Shown: positions 54,792 to 64,000 of the stretch, piece by piece
How positions within the stretch are numbered: position 1 is the stretch's first letter
Layout of the letters: every line of letters begins with the position of its first letter
Source of the DNA: Actinomycetota bacterium
Lineage (GTDB): Bacteria; Actinomycetota; Actinomycetes; Actinomycetales; Microbacteriaceae
Direction: 5' to 3'
Length of the DNA: 64,000 nucleotides
Assembly (NCBI GenBank): GCA_018268455.1
Contig: JAFDWM010000290.1
Coordinates: 1 to 64,000, forward strand
Made by a program: the position numbers and the translations under genes
The notes under the pieces: generated by a model
What the model was told of the DNA's origin: nothing
The model's input: only the letters and a program-made list of their open reading frames with translations
The model's database searches: none

Positions 54792-55439
54792 CTAAGCGAT
54801 CAAATCGCGAATCGCCGACGCCACCGCGTTAAGTTCGCCCTGTCTTGCACCACGCACGCTCCATCCACTCTTCGACGTGATCTCGATCTCTAACGAGCGC
54901 CCGTCGCTCAGCGTGATAAGCAGATGTTGATACGCGAGGCGAGTTGGGCAAGAGATTGAAATGTCGGCGATATTGGGCACAAGGAGACGCAGCACCAAGC
55001 GTGAAGCCGATTTCGGGTTCATCGCGTACCGCACGTCGAATATCTCTACACGATCACAAAACACGAACACCCAGCCCGGGCGCAAGAGTTGTTCAGCTGC
55101 GCCACGTTTGGTAATCAGGCCAGTTCTTACCAGCGACCACACTCGAGGGTTTTCGTTGTGGGCGGCACGCCTAGCGTTAAAGGTGAGTGGTCCCCATTGC
55201 CACAGCTGACCGAACGCGCCCACCAGAAACAACACACCAGCCGCGAAAAGTAACCACGGCGGTGCGGATACGTTCAGAAAGATCGCGACAAAAAGACAAC
55301 TCAGGCCTATGAGGACTACGATGCTCATCGCCACGATGCGCATGGTCACGACGACGGGTCCGTCCGGGCTCAGTAGCCTCATTGCTGCGTCCAAATCTTG
55401 ATTCTCACCAGGGGGCACGCTCTCGTCCATCCGGAACAT
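54792..55439 (-). CDS. Hypothetical membrane protein, possibly acquired
   Basis: About 215 residues from ATG 55439 (alternative ATG 55430). There are two membrane helices near the N-terminus (MRIVAMSIVVLIGLSCLFVA and PPWLLFAAGVLFLVGAFGQL), followed by a soluble beta-rich domain of about 140 residues that might be PH-like. I recognise no family. Codon use is visibly less GC-rich than in neighbouring genes (many A/T third positions). The frame overlaps the 3' end of the small frame at 55405-55707. An upstream in-frame start at 55535 adds an implausible Arg/Pro/Ser-rich stretch. Confidence 0.5.
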   Translation of the reverse strand: MFRMDESVPPGENQDLDAAMRLLSPDGPVVVTMRIVAMSIVVLIGLSCLFVAIFLNVSAPPWLLFAAGVLFLVGAFGQLWQWGPLTFNARRAAHNENPRVWSLVRTGLITKRGAAEQLLRPGWVFVFCDRVEIFDVRYAMNPKSASRLVLRLLVPNIADISISCPTRLAYQHLLITLSDGRSLEIEITSKSGWSVRGARQGELNAVASAIRDLIA

Positions 55440-55707
55440 AAGTGAACTGTCCAGCAACAAATTCGATCGCGGCCGTCGTGGGGCGCACCGTGCGGACCTC
55501 GCCGTAGGTGACGAGGTTCCGGGAGGCGTTGTCAAACGGGTCGGGCTGTCCGATGAGCGGGTGTGCCGGATCGGGGGCGCCGGTCACGGCGATCCTGTCG
55601 CCGGCGAACTTCACGCCGTCGACGGTGCCGACCAGGACGACGACGCCGTTGTGCGCGAGGATCACCAGGTCGCACTCAGCCACGGTGGCGAGCTTCGCCG
55701 TCCACAC
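55405..55707 (-). pseudogene. Small hypothetical reading frame, probably a gene remnant
   Basis: A 100-residue frame from GTG 55707 with an in-frame TGA only six codons upstream. It reads like the middle or end of a larger beta-rich protein (AECDLVILAHNGVVVLVG, then DRIAVTGAPDPAHPLIGQ, then RNLVTYGEVRTV), but I cannot name the family. There is no ribosome-binding site, and the 3' end runs 35 nt into the next gene. It is most likely the truncated rest of a gene; a real short gene is less likely. Confidence 0.35.
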
Positions 55708-55847
55708 GCCGCGGCCGCGCTCTCAGAGCTCAGCCGGCGACCGGCCCTCCGCCTGCCGTGGTCGGTGACGGTGATCTCCGCTCCCCCGCGCACGGCGACG
55801 CGATGGCGGCTCAGTCCATCCCGCAGCTCCCTGATCCCGATATTCAT
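55662..55847 (-). pseudogene. Broken Phd/YefM-type antitoxin gene
   Basis: From ATG 55847 the minus strand encodes NIGIRELRDGLSRH and GGAEITVTDHGR, the hallmark N-terminal half of Phd/YefM/VapB antitoxins (DNA-binding beta-alpha segment). Right after DHGR, where family members continue P-V-A-R-L, the frame degrades into Arg/Ala/Ser-rich sequence. A neighbouring frame reads GGPVAG and then stops. No toxin gene is recognisable beside it. This looks like a dead toxin-antitoxin locus. Confidence 0.6.
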
Positions 55848-55916
55848 CACGATTCCTCAATTGTGGCGCTTATTTGTATTGTGGCCACTTTGAAGCGCAT
55901 CGGCGATGAGCATGTG

Positions 55917-56758
55917 TCAGCGCACAGCCGCCCCTCTCCCTGCCGCCCTCTGACGAGACGCCTCATACAGCATCAGCGTGGCGGCGTTCGAGGCATTCAG
56001 GCTGCTCGCGGATCCGCCCATCGGCACGCGGACCCGTACGTCGGCGGCCTCGCGCCAGGCGCGCGACAGACCTGTGGTCTCATTGCCGATCAGCACGAGC
56101 GACGGGCCCGTGAAGTCGTGGTCCCAGACATCGACCTCGCCGTGCTCGTCGGTGGCGACCAGCGTCACCGGCACACCGGAGGCACGCTGCTCGCGCACCC
56201 AGTCGAAGACCGGCCCCGGCGAGGAGGTGCGCACGACGGGCGTAGCAAACAGGGATCCGGTCGATGCACGCACCGACTTCGGATCGTACGGATCCGCCGC
56301 ATGCCCGGAGACGATCAGCCCGTGCCCGCCCAGCGCATCCATCGATCGCAGGATCGCGCCGATGTTGCCCGGCTGCGTGGGTCGATCGAAGACCATGCCG
56401 AGGAAGTCCGCCGGCGCCGGGATGCGCCCGAGGTCATCCGTCGGCATCGCGACGATCGCGAGCAGCTCCGTGGCTCCCTCCTCCTTCTCGGCGAGTTCGG
56501 CGAGCAGTTCGGAGCTCATCGCGATGGTCTCTCCCGCGTGCGCGATTACGTCGAGCGCCCACGGCGACAGGGAGCGCTGCGCATCGTAGATCGCTGTCAG
56601 GATGGTCCAGCCGTGCGCGATCGCCTGGGCGATCGGGCGTACGCCCTGCACCACGAAGCGGTGCTCGCGGATCCGATGATTGCGATTGCGGATCAGTGCC
56701 TCGATGAGCTGGAAGCGAGAATTGCGCGCAGAGATGCGGAGGTCGGCCACGTGCGTGC

Positions 56759-56762
<4 letters not shown>
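55917..56762 (-). CDS. SpoU/TrmH family RNA 2'-O-methyltransferase
   Basis: A 281-residue knotted (SPOUT) methyltransferase. An N-terminal RNA-substrate-binding domain is followed by the three SpoU motifs: PGNIGAILRSMDALG, PSLVLIGNETTGLSRAW, and VRVPMGGSASSLNASNAATLML. It should transfer a methyl group from SAM to a ribose in rRNA or tRNA. Similar proteins include housekeeping TrmH/RlmB enzymes and antibiotic-resistance enzymes such as TsnR, and the sequence alone does not decide. The GTG start overlaps the stop of the UvrA-like gene by 4 nt, so it is the second gene of that unit. Confidence 0.88.
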
Positions 56763-59113
<2,351 letters not shown>

Positions 59114-59195
59114 CGGCGGCTTCTCCGTTCACGGATTCGGAAGGGGCGGACACAGACTAACTGTGCCCGCCGACACGGCTCCGGATTGGACCGGG

Positions 59196-59606
59196 TCAGG
59201 CGGCCTGCTGCAGGCGGATCATGTTGCCGGCCGGGTCTCGGAACGCGCAGTCGCGGATCCCGTACGGCTGGTCGATCGGCTCCTGCACGACGTCGGCACC
59301 CCGAGCCTCGATCTCGGCGAACGCCGCGTCGACGTTCGCGGTGGCGAGCACGATGCCGCCGAAGCTGCCCTTGGCCATGAGCTCGAGGATCGTGCGGCGC
59401 TCGTCGTCGCTGATGCCGGGGTCGACCGCCGGCGGGGTGAGCACCACGTTGGTGTCGGGCTGGTTCGCCGGCCCCACGGTGAGCCAGCGCATCTCCTGGT
59501 AGCCGACGTCCTTACGCAGCTCCCAGCCGAGCACGTCTCGGTAGAACCGTAGCGATGCCTCTGCGTCGGTGTGCGGGAGGAAGCTGGCGTTGATCGTGAT
59601 GTCCAT
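59196..59606 (-). CDS. VOC-family (glyoxalase/bleomycin-resistance-like) protein
   Basis: A 136-residue vicinal oxygen chelate protein with two beta-alpha-beta-beta-beta modules: DAEASLRFYRDVLGWEL and GGIVLATANVDAAFAEIEARG, ending CAFRDPAGNMIRLQQ. Metal ligands are only partly conserved (H12 in LPHTD is a candidate). Function may be binding or detoxification of a small molecule. The ATG at 59606 begins the conserved fold. It lies 10 nt downstream of the AraC-type regulator on the same strand, so both probably form one unit. Confidence 0.88.
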   Translation of the reverse strand: MDITINASFLPHTDAEASLRFYRDVLGWELRKDVGYQEMRWLTVGPANQPDTNVVLTPPAVDPGISDDERRTILELMAKGSFGGIVLATANVDAAFAEIEARGADVVQEPIDQPYGIRDCAFRDPAGNMIRLQQAA

Positions 59607-59616
59607 GTCGCTCACG

Positions 59617-60054
59617 CTACGCGGGCGGATCCTCGGGTGCTTCTCGATTCCTGATCGGTCTGGTCGCCTGCTTCTCGATCCAGGAGGGGATCCCCGGCCC
59701 GAGCCTCGGATCCGCGCGGTACCGGCTCGGAGACACCCCCACGAGCTCACTGAAGCGCGTGCTGAAGGTGCCGAGCGACTGGAAGCCGACCTGGAAGCAC
59801 ACCTCGGTCACGGAGATGTCGCCGCGCCGCAGCAGAGCCATGGCCCGTTCGATCCGGCGGGTCATGAGATAGGAGTACGGCGGCTCACCATAGGCGAGCT
59901 TGAACTGGCGGCTCAGATGCCCGGCGGACATGTGCTCCCCCGCAGCCAGCGCCTCGACGTCGAGCGGCTGCGCATAATCGCGGTCGATGCGGTCCCGCAC
60001 ACGACGCAGCGCGGCGAGGTCACGGAGACGGTCTGAATCGGCGGACGAACCCAC
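59617..60054 (-). CDS. AraC-family transcriptional regulator (DNA-binding domain only)
   Basis: A 145-residue protein that is essentially the AraC/XylS DNA-binding domain. The first helix-turn-helix lies around MSAGHLSRQFKLAYGEPPYSYL, and the second around SVTEVCFQVGFQSLGTFSTRF, followed by VGVSPSRYR. No sensor domain is present. GTG 60054 with GAGGA upstream is preferred; an upstream ATG at 60138 adds 28 residues without family similarity. It likely controls the adjacent VOC gene, perhaps together with the divergent HdeD gene 115 nt away. Confidence 0.87.
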   Translation of the reverse strand: MGSSADSDRLRDLAALRRVRDRIDRDYAQPLDVEALAAGEHMSAGHLSRQFKLAYGEPPYSYLMTRRIERAMALLRRGDISVTEVCFQVGFQSLGTFSTRFSELVGVSPSRYRADPRLGPGIPSWIEKQATRPIRNREAPEDPPA

Positions 60055-60169
60055 CCGCCGATCCTCGCATGCCGCCCAGATCCCGCCGCAATACCGCTCG
60101 TCCGCCGAGCGCCGCGTTACAGTGAGCACATCCCCCATTCACAGGGATCACTCAGAAAGGGTCGTCCTC

Positions 60170-60754
60170 ATGTCCGAAGGAACCACCGATGCGAAGAGCA
60201 TCGTGAAGTCGCTCCGCATCTTCCTGGCGGTCTCCGGTGTCATCGCTCTCATCGCCGGTCTCATCCTGCTCATCTGGCCGGCGAAGTCCGCGGTCATCGT
60301 GACCGGCATCGTCGCCGCATATCTGATCGTCGCCGGCATCGTCTATCTCGGGCTCGGATTCTTCTCCGGCAAGAGCGGCGGCTGGGCGCGCGTGGGGCAC
60401 GTCCTGCTCGGTGTGCTGTACATCGTCGCGGGCGTGATCGCGTTCTCGAACCTGCAGGGAGCGGCCGTCGCTCTGGCCATCGTCACGGTGATCTTCATCG
60501 GCGTGAGCTGGATCTTCGACGGCATCGTCTCGCTCACCCTCATGGGCCAGGACGGCACGAAGGTCTGGACGCTCCTGTACGCCCTCCTCAGCATCGTCGC
60601 CGGCATCGTGGTGCTGTTCTCGCCCCTGTACGCCGCGGTGGTGCTGTGGTGGGTCCTCGGCATCTCGCTGGTCGTGCTCGGACTCGTGCAGGTGCTGCGC
60701 GCGGTCACGATGGGCAAGGACGCGAAGGCCGTCGCAGACGCTGCCCGCGCCTGA
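60170..60754 (+). CDS. HdeD/DUF308 family membrane protein
   Basis: A 194-residue protein with six membrane helices arranged as three repeated two-helix units: FLAVSGVIALIAGLILLIWP, IVAAYLIVAGIVYLGLGFF and four more, each hairpin ending near a WP or SP-type turn. HdeD is linked to acid resistance in E. coli, but the actinobacterial members have no assigned role. An AGAAAGGG ribosome-binding site precedes ATG 60170. The gene is divergent from the AraC-type regulator. A bidirectional hairpin terminator follows its stop. Confidence 0.88.
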   Translation: MSEGTTDAKSIVKSLRIFLAVSGVIALIAGLILLIWPAKSAVIVTGIVAAYLIVAGIVYLGLGFFSGKSGGWARVGHVLLGVLYIVAGVIAFSNLQGAAVALAIVTVIFIGVSWIFDGIVSLTLMGQDGTKVWTLLYALLSIVAGIVVLFSPLYAAVVLWWVLGISLVVLGLVQVLRAVTMGKDAKAVADAARA

Positions 60755-60770
60755 CGCCATTCGACTCAGA

Positions 60771-60814
60771 CCGAGAAGCGGCCCGTGCGCAGATGCGCCT
60801 GGCCGCTTTCTCGT
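60771..60814. terminator. Bidirectional hairpin between HdeD and SDR genes
   Basis: GAGAAGCGGCC (60773-60783) pairs with GGCCGCTTTCTC (60801-60812), with one bulged T and an inner GCGCA/TGCGC stem. It sits between convergent genes and has a T-rich side for the plus strand, so it should stop transcription from both sides. Confidence 0.7.
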
Positions 60815-60825
60815 CGGTGTGCGGT

Positions 60826-61590
60826 CTACTCCGCGACGAATCCGCTCACGTCGCCGATGAGCCGGGTGTTGTCGGCGGGGATGGGTTCGACCGCCGCACT
60901 GGCCACCTCGGCGGCGAACTCCGAGACGTTGTAGAGACGGCCGGCCGACTCACGCCGCTGCGAGATCGCTCCCGGGTTCGCGCGTTCGAGCAGGGTCGCG
61001 GTGATGGTGCCCTCGATCATGTCGCCGGAGACGACCACGAAATCGATCCCGCTCTCCTTCAGCACCGGGATCCGCTCGCGCAGCGCGTCCTCACCGGCCC
61101 GCTTGGACAGCGCGACCGGCTCGTACTCGGGCATCGTCGGGGTGGTGCGGATGAAGTGCGCCTGATGGCTCGTGACGAACACCACGCGGCTGCCCTCGCG
61201 CAGCACGGGCACAGCGGTCTCGAGCACGTTCACCTGCGCATCGCGATTCAGGCGAAGCGCGTAGTCCTCGCCCATGTTCGCCTCCATGCCTCCGGAGGCA
61301 TTGAGCACGAGTACGTCCAGACCGCCGAACTCCGCCTTCACCGCGGCGAACATGTCGGACACCGATGCGGGATCGGTCAGATCGGCGCCGACGACGAGCG
61401 CGCGACGCCCGAGTTCACGGATCTCGTTCGCGAGCTTCTCCGCACGCGGAGCCTTGTTGCGGAAGTTGATCACGACGTCCGCACCGGCCTCGGCGAAGTA
61501 GCGGACGGTATCCGCGCCGATGCCGCGGGAGGAGCCGGTGACCAGGGCGACCTTGCCGGTCAGCGAATCGGCGGGAAGAGGCTGAGACAC
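60826..61590 (-). CDS. SDR-family protein with substituted catalytic tyrosine
   Basis: A 254-residue short-chain dehydrogenase/reductase fold. The cofactor motif is ALVTGSSRGIGADTVRYF, with VLVLNASGG as the NAG-type strand. FVTSHQAHF is at the catalytic serine position. The usual YxxxK is not kept: the segment reads PEYEPVALSKRAGE, so the residue four before the lysine is valine and the nearest tyrosine is seven before it. The protein may have a shifted tyrosine, a different reaction, or no reductase activity. It is divergent from nfeD. Confidence 0.88.
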   Translation of the reverse strand: MSQPLPADSLTGKVALVTGSSRGIGADTVRYFAEAGADVVINFRNKAPRAEKLANEIRELGRRALVVGADLTDPASVSDMFAAVKAEFGGLDVLVLNASGGMEANMGEDYALRLNRDAQVNVLETAVPVLREGSRVVFVTSHQAHFIRTTPTMPEYEPVALSKRAGEDALRERIPVLKESGIDFVVVSGDMIEGTITATLLERANPGAISQRRESAGRLYNVSEFAAEVASAAVEPIPADNTRLIGDVSGFVAE

Positions 61591-61640
61591 GGGGACTCCT
61601 CGGTACAGGGCACGCCAGGCGCACGGAACAGAACCAGATC

Positions 61641-61646
61641 ACCCTA
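61641..61646 (-). promoter_or_regulatory. Predicted -10 box of the SDR gene
   Basis: On the minus strand the sequence reads TAGGGT about 50 nt before the SDR start, in the 129-nt divergent region shared with nfeD. Confidence 0.4.
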
Positions 61647-61694
61647 CCAATCCACGTGATTTCGCGGACCCGTCAAGGCTCGCGGGCTGCGTGA

Positions 61695-61700
61695 TAGGTT
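61695..61700 (+). promoter_or_regulatory. Predicted -10 box of the nfeD-SPFH unit
   Basis: TAGGTT lies 19 nt before ATG 61720. The short leader contains the ribosome-binding site GAGGGAG. An upstream TTG at 61699 overlaps the box and is therefore unlikely to be the start. Confidence 0.45.
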
Positions 61701-61719
61701 GGCCGAAAGAGAGGGAGCC

Positions 61720-62196
61720 ATGGAGACGATCCTGCAGCTTTTCCAGGACTGGGCGTGGATCGGCTGGCTGGTCCTCATGGTCCTGTTCTTCGTCATCGAG
61801 ATCTTCACTCTCGACATGACCTTCCTCATGCTCGGGCTCGGATCCGCCGCCGGGCTGCTCTCCACACTGACCGGCTGGCCGGTCTGGGTGCAGGTGATCA
61901 TCGCCGCCGTCGCCGCCGCGCTGCTCATCTTCCTGCTGCGCCCTCCGCTGCTGCGCCGGTTGCACCGCGGCGAGGACGACACCCGCTCCAACGTCGAGGC
62001 CCTGATCGGGCTGCACGGCACGGTGCTGCTCGAAGTGACAGGGTTGACCGGGCAGGTCAAACTCAGCAACGGGGACACCTGGACGGCACGGATCGCGTCC
62101 GACGCTCCCGTCATCACGCCCCTCTCCCCCGGCGCCCCCGTACGCGTCGTGCGCATCGAGGGCGCCACCGCATACGTCCGTTCCGCCCACGACTAG
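61720..62196 (+). CDS. NfeD-family membrane protein
   Basis: A 158-residue NfeD protein of the short type. Two to three membrane helices (IGWLVLMVLFFVIEIF, FLMLGLGSAAGLLSTL, VWVQVIIAAVAAALLIFLL) are followed by a cytoplasmic OB-fold domain (EALIGLHGTVLLEVTG to VRVVRIEGATAYVR). NfeD proteins nearly always accompany an SPFH/stomatin protein, as here 21 nt downstream. The pair is thought to organise membrane microdomains or assist membrane-protein quality control. GAGGGAG fixes the ATG at 61720. Confidence 0.92.
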   Translation: METILQLFQDWAWIGWLVLMVLFFVIEIFTLDMTFLMLGLGSAAGLLSTLTGWPVWVQVIIAAVAAALLIFLLRPPLLRRLHRGEDDTRSNVEALIGLHGTVLLEVTGLTGQVKLSNGDTWTARIASDAPVITPLSPGAPVRVVRIEGATAYVRSAHD

Positions 62197-62217
62197 GAAA
62201 GACAGGAGCAGCCCTTC

Positions 62218-63231
62218 ATGGACAGTGCGTCCTTCATCCCGACCGCCATCGGGTGGATCCTGGCCATCGCCGTCATCATCTTCGTGCTGGTGACGATCGC
62301 GCGATCGGTCCGCATCATCCCTCAGGCGACCGCAGGCATCGTCGAGCGGCTCGGTCGCTACCACAAGACCCTCTCGCCGGGCCTGAATCTGCTGGTCCCG
62401 TTCATCGACCGCCTCCGCCCGCTCATCGATATGCGTGAGCAGGTGGTCTCGTTCCCGCCGCAGCCCGTCATCACCGAGGACAACCTGGTCGTCTCGATCG
62501 ATACGGTCGTCTACTTCCAGGTGACCGATGCCCGTGCCGCGACCTACGAGATCGCGAATTATCTCGGCGCCGTCGAGCAGCTCACCACGACCACGCTGCG
62601 CAACGTCGTCGGCGGGCTGAACCTCGAAGCCGCGCTGACCAGCCGCGACAACATCAACGGCCAGCTGCGCGTGGTGCTCGATGAGGCCACGGGCAAGTGG
62701 GGCATCCGCGTCTCACGTGTCGAGCTGAAGGCGATCGACCCGCCCGTGTCCATCCAGGACTCGATGGAGAAGCAGATGCGTGCGGAGCGCGACCGTCGTG
62801 CGGCGATTCTCACCGCCGAGGGAAGCAAGCAGTCTCAGATCCTCGAGGCCGAGGGCCAACGCCAGGCGGAGATCCTCCGTGCGGAGGGCGAGAAGCAGGC
62901 GGCTGTGCTGCGTGCCGAGGGTGAGGCCCAGGCCATCGAGAACGTCTTCAACGCCATCCATCAGGGTCAGCCGGACGAGAAGCTGCTCGCCTACCAGTAC
63001 CTGCAGATGCTGCCGAAGATCAGCGAGAGCCAGTCCAGCAAGCTGTGGATCATCCCGAGCGAGTTCACCGAGGCACTGAAGAACTTCGGCGGCGCGTTCT
63101 CCCCCGGATCCAGCGGCAGCACCCCGTTTACCCCGAAGACACCGCCGAGCCCTGCGCCGGCCACGCGCGCCGCCGCCGCCGCAGTGGCACCCGTGACCCC
63201 GCCTCAGCCCTCGTCCCTCGACGACGTGTGA
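62218..63231 (+). CDS. SPFH/Band 7 (stomatin/QmcA-like) membrane protein
   Basis: A 337-residue protein with one N-terminal membrane anchor (ILAIAVIIFVLVTIARSV). The SPFH domain has GIVERLGRYHKTLSPGLNLL and VSIDTVVYFQVTDA, and runs to about residue 190. A coiled coil rich in Ala/Glu/Arg/Gln repeats follows (residues 190-245, ILEAEGQRQAEILRAEGEKQ). The tail is low-complexity Pro/Ala/Thr/Ser. Such proteins form large membrane-bound rings. It is coupled to nfeD, and its stop overlaps the next gene by 4 nt. Confidence 0.93.
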   Translation: MDSASFIPTAIGWILAIAVIIFVLVTIARSVRIIPQATAGIVERLGRYHKTLSPGLNLLVPFIDRLRPLIDMREQVVSFPPQPVITEDNLVVSIDTVVYFQVTDARAATYEIANYLGAVEQLTTTTLRNVVGGLNLEAALTSRDNINGQLRVVLDEATGKWGIRVSRVELKAIDPPVSIQDSMEKQMRAERDRRAAILTAEGSKQSQILEAEGQRQAEILRAEGEKQAAVLRAEGEAQAIENVFNAIHQGQPDEKLLAYQYLQMLPKISESQSSKLWIIPSEFTEALKNFGGAFSPGSSGSTPFTPKTPPSPAPATRAAAAAVAPVTPPQPSSLDDV

Positions 63232-64000
63232 CGCATCCCTATCTGGACGGCGCCGACGCGCCCCGTGTCCTCGCCCACCGTGGTCTGGTGGGCGAGGACG
63301 CGTCCGTGTTCGACAACTCCGCGCTCGCCCTCGCTGCCGCCGACGCGGCCGGAGCATCGTTCGTGGAGACGGACTGCCGCGCGACCGCCGACGGCGACGC
63401 CGTGCTCTTCCATGACGAGACCCTGCAGCGCCTGCTCGGCGACCCGCGGCCCGTCTTCGAGGTCGGCACGGACGAGCTGCGCCGCCTCTTCGCGGCGCAC
63501 GGCGGGCTGCTCACCCTCGCCGAAGCGCTCGAGGCCTTCCCCGGGATGCGCTTCAACGTCGATGTGAAGGCTCTCGCCGCCGCCGACGACGTCGGCAGGG
63601 CGGTCGCCAAGCATGGGCATCGCGTGCTGCTGACGAGCTTCGACGACCGCAACCGCCGGCGCGCACTCGCCGTCGCGCGTGAGGCGGGCGCGGCCGTGCT
63701 GCCCGCGTCCTCCGGCGGGCGCAACACGATCGCTCTGCTCCGCCTCGCGTCCGCGCTGCGGCTGCGCGGCTGGTCGCGGCGCATCCTGCGCGGCTTCGAT
63801 GCGGTGCAGATCCCGGAGCGGTTCGGACCGATTCCGGTGTTCACCCCTTCATTCGTTCGCGCCGCACATGACGCCGGCGTGGAGGTGCACGTATGGACGA
63901 TCAACGAGCCTGAGCGCATGCTCGCGCTGGTCGCCGCGGGTGCCGATGGGATTGTCAGCGACCGCGCCGACCTCGCCCTGGCGGCTCTCCGCCGCGGTTG
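63228..64000 (+). CDS. Glycerophosphodiester phosphodiesterase family protein (3' end outside window)
   Basis: The first 257 residues are visible; the frame is open at the window end. The GDPD TIM barrel shows LAHRGL with catalytic H17, metal ligands E47 and D49 in VETDCRATADG, and the second catalytic histidine H62 in VLFHDETLQRL. Further along are FNVDVKAL and VHVWTINEPERM near the end of the barrel, with GADGIVSDRADLAL last. It should hydrolyse glycerophosphodiesters to glycerol-3-phosphate and an alcohol. No signal peptide is seen. The GTG overlaps the SPFH gene stop by 4 nt. Confidence 0.92.
   Translation, partial: MTHPYLDGADAPRVLAHRGLVGEDASVFDNSALALAAADAAGASFVETDCRATADGDAVLFHDETLQRLLGDPRPVFEVGTDELRRLFAAHGGLLTLAEALEAFPGMRFNVDVKALAAADDVGRAVAKHGHRVLLTSFDDRNRRRALAVAREAGAAVLPASSGGRNTIALLRLASALRLRGWSRRILRGFDAVQIPERFGPIPVFTPSFVRAAHDAGVEVHVWTINEPERMLALVAAGADGIVSDRADLALAALRRG

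Overview
The window is a stretch of high-GC Gram-positive chromosome. Gene order and protein sequences point to the Actinobacteria, family Microbacteriaceae, most likely Microbacterium. The evidence is the aro-efp-nusB / pyrR-pyrB-pyrC-carA-carB-pyrF / gmk-rpoZ-metK / his-trp-lgt-glt order typical of actinobacteria, an mIHF-type domain, a PdtaR-type ANTAR regulator, a helicase-dead PriA, a DUF222-HNH relic, and widespread GTG starts with 4-nt start/stop overlaps. No rRNA, CRISPR array, prophage or intact transposon was seen. There is one tRNA gene, tRNA-Leu(CAA).

Layout. 1-5.2 kb: shikimate pathway (aroE 3' end, aroC, aroK, aroB, a GNAT enzyme, aroQ), then efp and nusB. 5.2-9.9 kb: a large SNF2 ATPase and a metallo-beta-lactamase/Rieske fusion protein. 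9.85-19.5 kb: pyrimidine operon, opening with a PyrR-binding-loop-like leader, then pyrR, pyrB, pyrC, a PH-like membrane protein, carA, carB, pyrF and an mIHF-guanylate kinase fusion. 19.5-25.5 kb: rpoZ, metK, priA, fmt, rsmB. 25.5-26.3 kb: a decayed DUF222-HNH gene and an apparently gene-free gap. 26.3-34 kb: rpe, hisE, hisG, hisF, hisI, a Trp-associated membrane protein, a HGxxPAAW protein, trpC, trpB, trpA, lgt. 34-41.9 kb: gltB, gltD, pyk, a strong terminator, tRNA-Leu. 41.9-46.2 kb: ANTAR response regulator, GNAT, thioesterase, DNA polymerase I. 46.2-54.3 kb: accessory enzymes and an ABC-2 exporter. 54.3-55.9 kb: a decayed, less GC-rich pocket with a palindrome, an orphan membrane protein and a broken antitoxin. 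55.9-64 kb: an overlapping rRNA-methyltransferase-like / UvrA-like pair, AraC+VOC, HdeD, SDR, NfeD+SPFH and a glycerophosphodiesterase cut by the window end.

How it works together. The first 46 kb is mostly housekeeping biosynthesis arranged as tightly overlapping operons: chorismate, UMP, histidine, tryptophan and glutamate, plus translation and replication functions. Many transcription units begin with a TAGNNT-like -10 box. In seven cases the box ends only 6-7 nt before the start codon, which predicts leaderless mRNAs. The last 18 kb is a mosaic of small accessory units on both strands.

The observations I rate highest are the strong apparent excess of the palindrome GGATCC in all three codon phases, the mIHF-Gmk fusion, the leaderless promoter set, the PyrR-binding-like leader, the UvrA-like/SpoU pair, and the decayed pocket at 54.3-55.9 kb. 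I did not find a clearly new multi-gene defence or mobile system.
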